Shown piece after piece: positions 27,102 through 35,576 of a DNA stretch of 64,000 bases (within the stretch, counting starts at the first letter, position 1; every line of letters begins with the position of its first letter). Source of the stretch: Luteitalea sp. (GTDB taxonomy: Bacteria; Acidobacteriota; Vicinamibacteria; Vicinamibacterales; Vicinamibacteraceae); contig WHTT01000006.1 in NCBI GenBank assembly GCA_009377605.1, forward strand, positions 52,553 through 116,552, in the 5' to 3' direction. The translations under genes were made by a program, and so were the position numbers. A model generated the notes under the pieces. That model saw nothing but the letters and a program-made list of their open reading frames with translations. It made no database searches and had not been told where the DNA came from.

Positions 27102-28703
27102 TCAGTCCGTGACGCTCCCAGGCTGACCGGCTTCGACCACCAGCGAGCCGCCAATACGCGCGGGCTGATCCGGCACGCTGACCTTGTCCAGGATCTTGAA
27201 GTCGGCGCGCATGGTGCTCTGCGTGGCCGTACACGCGATGTACCCACGGCGGGCGCTGTGGTATTGGATGTGCGGATTGTTCCGTCTGACTTGCTCCCAA
27301 TTGCCGGCGACGTCACTCCCATCGCCGCTCGATGTCACGGCGGTGTTCGTGAGCTCGACGCCAACGGTGGCCGACTGCGGATTCGTGAAATCGAGCTTGA
27401 GATCAGCCCCGTAGTGCAGATGCACATCGCCGGAGAGCACGATCGGATTCGGCGCGCCGGTCTCCTTCAGCCGCTCGTAGAGTCGCTGCCGCGCGACGAT
27501 GTAGCCGTCCCACTTGTCCATCGAGAAGCGGCCATTTGGATTGGCACCTTCGAAGTCCCGCGCAAATGTGGGCACCTGCTGGCCGAGCACGGTCCACCTG
27601 GCGCGCGCGGAAGCCAAGTTGTCGAACAGCCAGCGCTCCTGCTCGCTTCCGAGCATCGTGCGCGAGCGGTCGAGCGCGGCGGCGCAGTCGGTGACGACGG
27701 TATCTCCGCAGCCTTGATCGGACCGGAACTGCCGTGTATCGAGAACACTGAGATCGATCAGGTTGCCAAACTGCAGCCTCCGAAACAGCCGCATGCTCGG
27801 CCCCGCCGGAAGCGTCGCCAGCCGCAGCGGCATCGTCTCGTAATACGCCTGATACGCGGCGGCGCGGCGCAGCCGGAACAGCTCGGCCGGTGTCTCGTGC
27901 TCATCGATGTCGCCGGCGTAGTTGTTGTCCACTTCGTGATCGTCCCAGGTCACGATGAACGGCGCTGATGCGTGCGCCGCCATCAAGTCCGGATCGGACT
28001 TGTACTGCGCATACCTGTTGCGATAGTCGACGAGGGTGTAGATCTCGTCGCCCTGATGCTGCCGCACGCGACCGTCGTCTCGCCCACCGGCGGCCCGCCC
28101 CTCGTAGATGTAGTCGCCTGTATGAAAGACGAAGTCGTACGACTCCTCGGCAATCCGGCGGAACGCCGTGAAGTAACCGGGCTCGTAGTGGTTACACCCG
28201 CAGACGGCGAAGCGCAGGCTGTCCACCACCGCGCTGTCCATCGCTGCCGTCTTCGTGCGTCCGGTCTGGCTGACCTCGTTACCGGCACGAAAGCGGTACC
28301 AATAGTCGCGACCCGCGTCCAGATTGCTCACCTCGACGTGCACGCTGTGACCGAGCTCCGGCCGCGCGAGCGCAGCGCCTTTCTGCACAATTGTCTTGAA
28401 CCCTCCGTCGCGTGCCACCTCCCACAACACTTCGACGTTGGTCATGGGCATGCCGCCGCCGGCGAGCGGTTCTGGCGCAAGCCGCGTCCAGAGCACCACG
28501 CCATCTGAGAGCGGATCCCCAGATGCCACGCCGAGCGTGAATGGGTACGCGTTGAAGATGGGCTGCGCGAGCACGCGGCTCGAGATCAGCGGCTGCGCAA
28601 GAGCAGCAACGCCGATCTTCCAGGCAACATCCAGGAGCTCACGGCGAGAGAGACGCCGCACGGCGTCATCGTAGAGTCGTATCGCGTCAGTCGCATGCAT
28701 CAT
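27102..28703 (-). CDS. phoD: Alkaline phosphatase D (PhoD) family phosphodiesterase
   Basis: A 533-residue exported metallophosphoesterase. The N-terminus carries a twin-arginine-type signal (RRLSRRELLDVAWKIGVAAL). Then comes the PhoD N-terminal fibronectin-like domain (FTLGVASGDPLSDGVVLWTR) and the PhoD catalytic domain. Key blocks are FAVCGCNHYEPGYFTAFRRI, the metal motifs FVFHTGDYIYEG and IVTWDDHEVDNNYAGD, LDTRQFRSDQ, and the late metal-binding IVLSGDVHLHYGAD. PhoD enzymes hydrolyse phosphodiesters such as teichoic acids or phospholipids, and phosphomonoesters, outside the cytoplasm using Ca and Fe. Here it would scavenge phosphate. The start at 28703 follows a GAGGA element; all catalytic blocks are present. 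Confidence 0.92.
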   Translation of the reverse strand: MMHATDAIRLYDDAVRRLSRRELLDVAWKIGVAALAQPLISSRVLAQPIFNAYPFTLGVASGDPLSDGVVLWTRLAPEPLAGGGMPMTNVEVLWEVARDGGFKTIVQKGAALARPELGHSVHVEVSNLDAGRDYWYRFRAGNEVSQTGRTKTAAMDSAVVDSLRFAVCGCNHYEPGYFTAFRRIAEESYDFVFHTGDYIYEGRAAGGRDDGRVRQHQGDEIYTLVDYRNRYAQYKSDPDLMAAHASAPFIVTWDDHEVDNNYAGDIDEHETPAELFRLRRAAAYQAYYETMPLRLATLPAGPSMRLFRRLQFGNLIDLSVLDTRQFRSDQGCGDTVVTDCAAALDRSRTMLGSEQERWLFDNLASARARWTVLGQQVPTFARDFEGANPNGRFSMDKWDGYIVARQRLYERLKETGAPNPIVLSGDVHLHYGADLKLDFTNPQSATVGVELTNTAVTSSGDGSDVAGNWEQVRRNNPHIQYHSARRGYIACTATQSTMRADFKILDKVSVPDQPARIGGSLVVEAGQPGSVTD

Positions 28704-28901
28704 CGTGCGCGGTCCTCGAGAAGCCGACCCGTCGCGCCGCGGCGCGGCGTTCCTACAGCCCACTAGTTTATCGGTTCCAGATCCTTCGTCACATGCTTTA
28801 TACGGAATGGATGTGACGCAGACGTGTCGCTCTGCCACGAAACCAGAAATCCTCTTGCTGTACCCTTACCCTGAGAGTCGTAGACGCCTTGTCTGGTAGT
28901 G

Positions 28902-30506
28902 ATGAGCTCTGTCCCGGAACATCCGCTCGGCTCCACTTCCACCACCCCTCGGCCCCGGTGGAAGCGAGTAATCATTGGCGTGGCCTTCTCGGTCCTCGTG
29001 GCTGTGCTGGCGGTCGCAGGCGCAGCCCTGGCGCAGCGAGCGGCGGGCGCGAGTGTCCGACCCTTTGCGCTGGGCACCGTCGAGATCGGCATTTGGCCCG
29101 CCGTCCCGGGCGGGCTCGATATCTACATCCCCATCGTGGATTGGGGCGTGCGCTTCCGTCCGTATCGCATGCCTCTTCTGATCTCGCTTCGCTTCCGTTC
29201 GCTCGACCGGGACGCGGCGCTGCAAGCGCTGCGATCCGGACAGGGCGCGCGCGAGCGCCTCATCGCGGTGCGGCAAGATCTCGAGGCGCTGGTGCGGGCC
29301 GAGCTGCGGCGTGCTGCCCTGTTTGCGCTCCTCGGCGGCGGCGTTGCGGGGATCTTGACGGGAGTCATGTTGGCTGCACATCGCGGCAAACACTGGCTGC
29401 TGCTAGGTCCCCTGGGAGGCATCGTCACCTCTCTCATCGCGGTGGCGACGTTTGCCGCCGGGCTCGCGCGAGCGGACTACGGGGAGGCAATCCGCAGACC
29501 CAGCTTCTATGCGCGCGGCGACGAGCTGCCAGAGCTGCTGGCCTTCTCGAGCCAGCTCTTCACCGTGAGCGCCCGCTATACCGAGGACTTCGACCGCGCC
29601 GTCGCCGGCCTGAGCAACATGGTCGCTGCGGCGGGCGGAGGGACCGGCCTCCCGGAATCTGCGCTCACGATCGTCTTGGCCTCCGACATCCATTCCAACA
29701 CGTTCGTGTTTCCGACAATTCGCCGTTACACACAGGGACACCCCGTGTTCCTCGCTGGCGATTTCGCGCTGCTCGGCACCGAGCTCGAGGAGGCGGTCGT
29801 ACCAGGTGTGGCCGCCTTGAGCGACACTGTCGTCGCGGTCTCGGGCAACCATGACTCACGATCGCTCATGCGATCGCTCGCCAGCGCTGGTGTGACCGTC
29901 CTCACCCGCGACGGTCAGTTGCGACCCGACGGTAGCACCACTGGCAAGCCCGTCGTCGAGGTCGCCGGCCTCAAGGTCGCCGGCTTCGAAGACCCGCTCG
30001 AGCGCAACGAATCGGGAATCGGCGGGCACCTGCTGGAAGGCCCTGACGTGTTCTTGAAGACACAGGGCCATAACCTGGTGACATGGTTCCACAACCTGCC
30101 CGTACGGCCGGATATCGTCATGCTCCACCAGTATCCCCTCGCGCAGGTGCTGCTCGAAGATCTCGACGCCAATGACGATGGCCCGCGGGTCGTGATCCTC
30201 GCTGGGCACGACCATTGGGCGCATTTCCAACAGGCGGGCGAGCATCTCCTGCTCGACGGCGGCACGCTCGGTGCTGGTGGACCGTTTGCCATCGGCGAGA
30301 CGCCGGCCGGTTTTGCGCTCCTCCACTTCGATGGAGAGCACCGGCCACGCGCGCTCGATCTGATCGAGGTCGAGCCGCTCTCAGGGCAGGGCAAGGTGCA
30401 GCGCGTGGTGCTCAGCAACAAGGAGCCCGCCGAGGACGAGACGTCTCCCGCAGAAGAGAGCTCCGACGGCCCCGCTGAGGAGCCAGGGCCTGAGCCGCCG
30501 CAATGA
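28902..30506 (+). CDS. Membrane-anchored calcineurin-like metallophosphoesterase
   Basis: A 534-residue protein (535 if the GTG just before the ATG is used). It has one N-terminal membrane helix (VIIGVAFSVLVAVLAVAGAA), a soluble loop, then two adjacent helices around residues 135-190 (LFALLGGGVAGILTGVMLAA and LLLGPLGGIVTSLIAVATFA). The C-terminal half is a metallophosphoesterase with LASDIHSN, FLAGDFALLG, AVSGNHDS and VILAGHDHWAHFQ, so all metal-binding motifs are present. The last 30 residues are a Glu/Pro-rich tail. It may act on a phosphodiester at the membrane. It is convergent with a DedA-type gene. The substrate is unknown. Confidence 0.85.
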   Translation: MSSVPEHPLGSTSTTPRPRWKRVIIGVAFSVLVAVLAVAGAALAQRAAGASVRPFALGTVEIGIWPAVPGGLDIYIPIVDWGVRFRPYRMPLLISLRFRSLDRDAALQALRSGQGARERLIAVRQDLEALVRAELRRAALFALLGGGVAGILTGVMLAAHRGKHWLLLGPLGGIVTSLIAVATFAAGLARADYGEAIRRPSFYARGDELPELLAFSSQLFTVSARYTEDFDRAVAGLSNMVAAAGGGTGLPESALTIVLASDIHSNTFVFPTIRRYTQGHPVFLAGDFALLGTELEEAVVPGVAALSDTVVAVSGNHDSRSLMRSLASAGVTVLTRDGQLRPDGSTTGKPVVEVAGLKVAGFEDPLERNESGIGGHLLEGPDVFLKTQGHNLVTWFHNLPVRPDIVMLHQYPLAQVLLEDLDANDDGPRVVILAGHDHWAHFQQAGEHLLLDGGTLGAGGPFAIGETPAGFALLHFDGEHRPRALDLIEVEPLSGQGKVQRVVLSNKEPAEDETSPAEESSDGPAEEPGPEPPQ

Positions 30507-30522
30507 GCAGCGCGTGGGAACG

Positions 30523-31173
30523 TCACGGGCCCGCGCGGCCTCGTCTTCGCGCAAAGGTGAGGCGCGACACGAGCAGCACGAGCCCCGGCACGAGCAGCGC
30601 TCCGACGAAGGCAACGAGGAACGAATCGAGTCGAAGGGAGAACGCGCCGAAACCGGCGTAGCCGAGCGCGATTCCGAGATTGGCGTACGCGGTCAGTCGC
30701 GCGAACCGTGCAAATGGCGCGCGCACCAGACCGGCAAACACGACGGTCGCTTCGGCAAGGACGGGAACGGGGCGGCAGAGAACGATCGTCAGATCACCGT
30801 ATCGGCGCGCCAGCGCCGCGGCGCGCTCGAGGCTCTCCTCGCCCACGAAACGCTGCGCGACGACCGCCCCCCGCCAACCGACGAGGTAGCCGAGCGCGCA
30901 GCCGGCCATCATGCCACCCCAGACGACCGCGGCACCGCGCCAGAACCCAAGCAGCACACCGGCCGCCGTCGACACGATGCTCGACGGCACGGGCAGGAAT
31001 ACGTCGCCCGCCAGCAGGCCAGCGATGGCCAACGCCACGATCCAGGTGGATGTCCCATCGCGCGTCAGCTCCGCGGCGAGCCGATTGAACTGCTCCTCCC
31101 AGAGCACGAAAGGCAGCAGCACGAGCCCCACCAGCAGGATCCATATCAGCGCCCAACGCACGGTCCGTGTCAT
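30523..31173 (-). CDS. DedA/VTT-family membrane protein
   Basis: A 216-residue multi-pass protein with the VTT domain: TWIVALAIAGLLAGDVFLPVP followed by SSIVSTAAGVLLGFWRGAAV, then GWRGAVVAQRFVGEES and a C-terminal pair of helices. DedA proteins are linked to lipid (undecaprenyl-phosphate or phospholipid) flipping and membrane homeostasis. Its start overlaps the stop of the ABC-2 permease fusion gene by 4 bases (ATGA), so it is the third gene of an ABC-export operon. The basic tail FARRRGRAGP is cytoplasmic by the positive-inside rule. Confidence 0.87.
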   Translation of the reverse strand: MTRTVRWALIWILLVGLVLLPFVLWEEQFNRLAAELTRDGTSTWIVALAIAGLLAGDVFLPVPSSIVSTAAGVLLGFWRGAAVVWGGMMAGCALGYLVGWRGAVVAQRFVGEESLERAAALARRYGDLTIVLCRPVPVLAEATVVFAGLVRAPFARFARLTAYANLGIALGYAGFGAFSLRLDSFLVAFVGALLVPGLVLLVSRLTFARRRGRAGP

Positions 31174-32834
31174 CTCGATTCGATCTTACCCGTCAACCGG
31201 CCGAGCAGCTTGAGCGCGTAGACGGTCACGCGCTCGCGGGTCATCGCCATGTCGCCCGGTGCGCCAGCGAGATCGAGAAAGCGAAGCTGATCAACGGCCG
31301 CATCGTCGCCTTCCGAAGGATGTTTCGCCACCCAATACAGCAGCTTGATCAGTTGACTCGCCGGAATATCCTCCTGCAGGCGCGCGAAGACGACCAATGG
31401 CACGTACCGCTCGAGCGGCTCGAGCTGAAGCACGTCTGGAACCGCCGCGACGAAGAGAAAATTGCGGACACGCTGCACCGGATCCTCCACGTAGCCAGGC
31501 TCCCAGTCGAGGAGTGCCGCGCGAACCTCCTCGAGTTGCTCCTCAAGCTCCGGATCCGGGTCTCGCCCCGGAGAGGCGATGGGCGAAACGACGCCACCGT
31601 CCGGCGGCAGGTGCTCGAACGCGAAGTCTCGTTCGATGTGAGTCATCGTGACGTCCCGCCACGATGCCGGCTCCGCATCCGCCGTCGCGGCGTCCTCTGG
31701 CTCCGTCGCCGGCGGAGCCGTCGTGCGGGGCGAAGCGCTGGCAGGCGCGCCTCCAGCGCCGGGGCTGGGAGTCATCTCGGGCGTCGCTACAGGCAGCCTG
31801 GTCGCAGGTGGCGCTGGAGCTTCAGGTGCACGCGTGGCGGGGGCGCGCCTGGCGGACTTGGATGGCACCGCCGGCGGAGAAGGCATCGGAAGCTCCGCCA
31901 CGTTAGTGGCGCGTTCAGGGGACAGCGGTTCTGTGATGGAGGCCGGCGGCTCGGTCCGAACAGTGGCAGCCGGAGAAGCCGCTCGATTCCATGGCGCGGG
32001 GCGCCTCACGACCGCGCGCTCGCCGCCAGCCTCGGCCCAGAGACCCACTGCCGCCCACGCCGCCAATGCCACCGCGAGCCAGCCCCTGCCCTCCCGTGCG
32101 GCAAACCGTTGCTGCGCCTCCCAGCGAAACATCTTCGCTCCCGCGAGACAGCCCGCTCCGCCGATGAGCAGGAGCGCCAGCAGGCTGAAGCGCGCGGCTG
32201 ACAGTCCGTCGCCGGTGACCGACACCTGCAGCGCCTCGACCGCGTAGCGCCCAGGGAAGAACGCCGACAGGTGCTGCGCCCACGCCGGAAGGCTCTCGAG
32301 CCGCACCGCGACGCCGCCAATGATCAGCATCGGCAAGAAGATGCACTGCCCCAAGGCCTGTACGGCAGGTACGTTGTCGGCCAACGTCGCAATGACGAGA
32401 CCCAGGCCGAGGAAGGCGAAGGCAACGAACGTGAACGCCACCCAAAGAGCAATTGGATGCCGGGGCAACGGCATCCCAATCGCCAGCGCAAGCGCGAGCT
32501 GCAGCAGTGCGGCCAGAATCAAGAGGACGTAGCGGCCAACGACCGTGCTGACCACGAGGCTCCATGTTGGAACGGGCGCCAGCCGGTAGCGGCGCCACAC
32601 GCCTCGTTCGCGCTCACTGACCATCGTGGTCGGCAGGCCGAAGCAAGCGCCGCCAAGGGCCGTGACGGTCAGTAGCTCGCCCATGTGCGCGGCGAGCGGC
32701 ACGAGCTCATGGCGATAGAGCACCCAGAAGGCGACGAGAAAGATCGTGGGAAACAGATAGCTGTACAGCAGCGCCATCCTGTTTCGAAAATGCAGCCGAA
32801 GGCTGATGCGAAGCTGGTAGAGCAATCCGTTCAT
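31170..32834 (-). CDS. ABC-2 type permease fused to a Pro/Ala linker and a novel C-terminal domain
   Basis: A 554-residue protein. Residues 1-245 are an ABC-2 permease with six expected helices; RERGVWRRYRLAPVPTWSLV is the cytoplasmic coupling region. Unlike ordinary members it continues with a seventh hydrophobic segment (GWLAVALAAWAAVGLWAEAG), a Pro/Ala/Thr-rich linker at about 285-400, and a charged C-terminal domain of about 150 residues. That domain includes DPELEEQLEEVRAALLDWEP and YVPLVVFARLQEDIPASQLI, and I do not recognise it. The seventh helix should put linker and domain outside the cytoplasm. It overlaps the ATPase gene by 1 base and the DedA gene by 4, so the three are translationally coupled. 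Confidence 0.82.
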   Translation of the reverse strand: MNGLLYQLRISLRLHFRNRMALLYSYLFPTIFLVAFWVLYRHELVPLAAHMGELLTVTALGGACFGLPTTMVSERERGVWRRYRLAPVPTWSLVVSTVVGRYVLLILAALLQLALALAIGMPLPRHPIALWVAFTFVAFAFLGLGLVIATLADNVPAVQALGQCIFLPMLIIGGVAVRLESLPAWAQHLSAFFPGRYAVEALQVSVTGDGLSAARFSLLALLLIGGAGCLAGAKMFRWEAQQRFAAREGRGWLAVALAAWAAVGLWAEAGGERAVVRRPAPWNRAASPAATVRTEPPASITEPLSPERATNVAELPMPSPPAVPSKSARRAPATRAPEAPAPPATRLPVATPEMTPSPGAGGAPASASPRTTAPPATEPEDAATADAEPASWRDVTMTHIERDFAFEHLPPDGGVVSPIASPGRDPDPELEEQLEEVRAALLDWEPGYVEDPVQRVRNFLFVAAVPDVLQLEPLERYVPLVVFARLQEDIPASQLIKLLYWVAKHPSEGDDAAVDQLRFLDLAGAPGDMAMTRERVTVYALKLLGRLTGKIESR

Positions 32835-33856
32835 CAGTTCTCGGTAGGGACGCCTCGCCGAGGCGGCCGTGACGGCGCGCTCGGCGAAGCGTCCGTTTCC
32901 GGTTCTCCAGGGTTATCGAGGCTCGTGCCGGTGAGCTCGAGAAATACGTCCTCGAGCGTCGCCTTCTGCACGTGGAGCGCCGCGAGCTCGACTTGCCGTG
33001 CGTTCAGGAGCTCCATCAGCTCGGCAAGCGTCCGCGCGATGTCGGTAGAGCGGAAGCGGGCGCGGGTCGGCTCGCATGTCAGATCGTGGACACCGGACAG
33101 CTGCTCGAGCCATGTCGCCTCGATCGCCTGCACCGTTTCGAGGGCGATCGACGTTGCGGCCGTCGAATGCGCAATGAGCTCTCGCGGCGTGCCCTCGGCG
33201 ATGATACGACCGTGGTCGATGATCGCGAGACGGTCGCAGAGTTGCTCCGCTTCGTCGATGTAGTGAGTGGTGAGCAGCACCGTGTGGCCGTCCTGCTTCA
33301 TCCGCGCGATCATCGTGTGCAGCTCGCGCCGGGACTGTGGGTCGAGACCTGTCGTCGGCTCATCGAGGAACAGGAGCTCCGGTTTGTTCACGAAGGCGAG
33401 CGCCAGGCCGAGCCGCTGTTGCTGGCCGCGGGAGAGCGTATCGAAGGCCGCATCTGCCTTGCCTGTGAGACCGAACTGCTCGAGCAATGGCCCTGGCTCG
33501 ATGCGCCCGCGGTACAAGGAACCAAACAGTTGCAGCGCCTCGTGCGGCGTGATCTTATCCTGCAGGGCCGTCGTCTGCAGGACAGCACCGATCTTCTGCT
33601 TGGCGTCGCGCGGCCGCCGGCGCGCGTCGACCCCGCAGACCTCGATGTAACCCTCGTCCGGCTCTCGCAGGCCGATAATGCACTCGAGCGTCGTCGTCTT
33701 GCCGGCGCCGTTTGGACCCAGTAGACCGAACGTCTCGCCCTGCTCGACCTCGAGGCTGACTCCTCGTGCGGCCTGAATCCCGCCGTAATGCTTTTGGAGA
33801 TCCCGGACGACGACCTGCGCGGAAGTGTTATGTGGCAGCTGTGCCTCCCTCGACAC
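32834..33856 (-). CDS. ABC transporter ATP-binding protein (ABC-2/drug export type)
   Basis: A 340-residue ATPase. Walker A is GPNGAGKTT at residues about 47-55, the Q-loop is VLQTTALQDK, the signature is TLSRGQQQRLGLAL, Walker B is LLFLDEPTTGLD, and the switch His is in LLTTHYIDEAEQ. The C-terminal 100 residues resemble the regulatory tail of drug and antibiotic exporters (LHVQKATLEDVFLELTG). It uses a GTG start after a GAGG site. Its last 15 or so codons (SAPSRPPRRGV and on) are encoded by a copy of a dispersed palindromic repeat, so that tail was probably acquired by repeat insertion. It pairs with the fused permease encoded immediately downstream. Confidence 0.93.
   Translation of the reverse strand: MSREAQLPHNTSAQVVVRDLQKHYGGIQAARGVSLEVEQGETFGLLGPNGAGKTTTLECIIGLREPDEGYIEVCGVDARRRPRDAKQKIGAVLQTTALQDKITPHEALQLFGSLYRGRIEPGPLLEQFGLTGKADAAFDTLSRGQQQRLGLALAFVNKPELLFLDEPTTGLDPQSRRELHTMIARMKQDGHTVLLTTHYIDEAEQLCDRLAIIDHGRIIAEGTPRELIAHSTAATSIALETVQAIEATWLEQLSGVHDLTCEPTRARFRSTDIARTLAELMELLNARQVELAALHVQKATLEDVFLELTGTSLDNPGEPETDASPSAPSRPPRRGVPTEN
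32843..32879. repeat. Dispersed palindromic repeat, copy inside a coding sequence
   Basis: These 37 bases match 23368-23404 with one mismatch. Here the repeat lies within the last codons of the ABC ATPase gene, just before its stop codon, in the orientation opposite to transcription. Confidence 0.8.
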
Positions 33857-33962
33857 CTGTATACCTCATCATCCTTGCGACAGTCATTATCCTCTGCCAT
33901 GCTCTTGATGGGCCGGACATCAATTCGACCAGGCTATGTGAAGCTGCACGCAAGGCGGCACA

Positions 33963-35573
33963 ATGAGCAAACCATCTGTACGGACGGCGGCGCCTGGAGC
34001 CAGGACCGCCTTTTGTTCCATTCTCATCGCGCTTACCGCAATGACGGGCTCGCGCCTGTCCGGACAACCGGCCCTCGGGTGGTTCGAAGGCCATGGGGAC
34101 GTGGGCAGCCCGGCAATCCGAGGCACCACCACCTATGACCAGGATTCGCAGAGCTACACGATCACCGGCGCCGGCACCAACATGTGGGACACGCGCGACG
34201 AGTTTCACTTCGCGTGGAAGCGACTGACCGGCGACTTCATTCTCACGGCGCAGGCGGGCTTCGTTGGCAAAGGCGTCGATCCACACCGCAAGCTCGGCTG
34301 GCTGGTGCGCAGCACCCTCGATCCAGAGGCGGCGTACGTCGACGCTGCCGTGCATGGCGACGGCCTGACCTCCCTTCAATTCAGACGAGCCGCTGGCGGT
34401 GAAACGGCGGAGCTGAAGTCGGCCGTCGCAGCCCCAGAGATCGTTCAGCTCGAGCGGCGCGGCGGCACATACATCATGTCCGTTGCGCGACTCGGTCAGC
34501 CGTTCACTCGAACCGAGCTGTCCGACATCGATCTCGGCGACGAGGTCTATACCGGACTTTTCGTCTGCTCCCATAACCCGAAGGTCTCCGAGCGTGCTCT
34601 GTTCCGAAACGTTCGCATTACCGTACCGCCGAACGACGACTGGGTGCCATATCGCGACTATATCGGCAGTAACCTCGAAGTACTGACGATTGACAATGGC
34701 CACCGGCGCGTATTGCACACGTCGCCCGGATCATTTCAAGCACCGAATTGGACCACGGATGGTAAGGCGCTCATCTACAACAGCGACGGCCGGCTGTATC
34801 GCTTCGATCTTACGTCGCGCCGTGCGTCGGTCATCGACACCGGCTTTGCCTTGTCTAACAACAACGATCACGTGCTGTCGTTCGACGGTCGCATGTTGGG
34901 CATCAGCCATGCGAGCCCAGAGGACGACGACCGCTCCGTCGTTTTCACGATGCCAGTGACCGGCGGAACGCCGCAACGCGTGACGAAGAGCTCGCCTTCT
35001 TATCTCCACGGATGGTCGCCCGACGGCAAGTACCTCGTTTACACCGGCGGGCGAAACGACGAGTACGACATCTACAAAATTCCGGTCGAGGGTGGAGAGG
35101 AAGAGCAGCTCACCACGGCCAAGGGCCTTGACGATGGGTCGGAGTACTCGCCGGACGGACAGTGGATCTACTTCAATTCGGCCCGCACGGGACGTATGCA
35201 GATCTGGCGGATGCGGCCGGATGGCAGCGGGCAGGAGCAGATCACCGACGACGAGCTCAATAATTGGTTCCCGCACATCTCGCCGGATGGCACATGGATG
35301 GTCGTTCTCTCGTACCTCCCTGATGTCGCGGCTGACGATCATCCGTTCTACAAACAGGTCTATCTGCGGATCATGCGACCGGATGGGAGCGAGCCGCGAG
35401 TGCTGGCGTATGTCTATGGGGGACAAGGAACGATCAACGTGCCGTCGTGGTCTCCCGACAGCACGCAGATCGCGTTCGTGAGCAATACGGCATTGCCTGC
35501 ACCGCTGGGTGGCGGCGGGCCTGCCGAAGCGCGAAACGCGCCAAGGCGAAAGGGCGCTCGCTACGCACATTGA
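33963..35573 (+). CDS. TolB-like beta-propeller protein with N-terminal lectin-like domain
   Basis: A 536-residue exported protein. A signal sequence (FCSILIALTAMTGSRLSGQ) is followed by a DUF1349-like beta-sandwich of about 190 residues (FHFAWKRLTGDFILTAQAGF and GLFVCSHNPKVSERALFRNV). A propeller of PD40 repeats then runs to the end, with repeated W-SPDGK and SPDG motifs (YLHGWSPDGKYLVYTGGRN, EYSPDGQWIYFNSARTGRMQ, VPSWSPDSTQIAFVSN). TolB-type propellers bind protein or sugar ligands in the periplasm. It ends 3 bases before the GH3-type gene on the same strand, so the two are likely co-transcribed and the pair may handle glycans. Confidence 0.85.
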   Translation: MSKPSVRTAAPGARTAFCSILIALTAMTGSRLSGQPALGWFEGHGDVGSPAIRGTTTYDQDSQSYTITGAGTNMWDTRDEFHFAWKRLTGDFILTAQAGFVGKGVDPHRKLGWLVRSTLDPEAAYVDAAVHGDGLTSLQFRRAAGGETAELKSAVAAPEIVQLERRGGTYIMSVARLGQPFTRTELSDIDLGDEVYTGLFVCSHNPKVSERALFRNVRITVPPNDDWVPYRDYIGSNLEVLTIDNGHRRVLHTSPGSFQAPNWTTDGKALIYNSDGRLYRFDLTSRRASVIDTGFALSNNNDHVLSFDGRMLGISHASPEDDDRSVVFTMPVTGGTPQRVTKSSPSYLHGWSPDGKYLVYTGGRNDEYDIYKIPVEGGEEEQLTTAKGLDDGSEYSPDGQWIYFNSARTGRMQIWRMRPDGSGQEQITDDELNNWFPHISPDGTWMVVLSYLPDVAADDHPFYKQVYLRIMRPDGSEPRVLAYVYGGQGTINVPSWSPDSTQIAFVSNTALPAPLGGGGPAEARNAPRRKGARYAH

Positions 35574-35576
35574 CTT

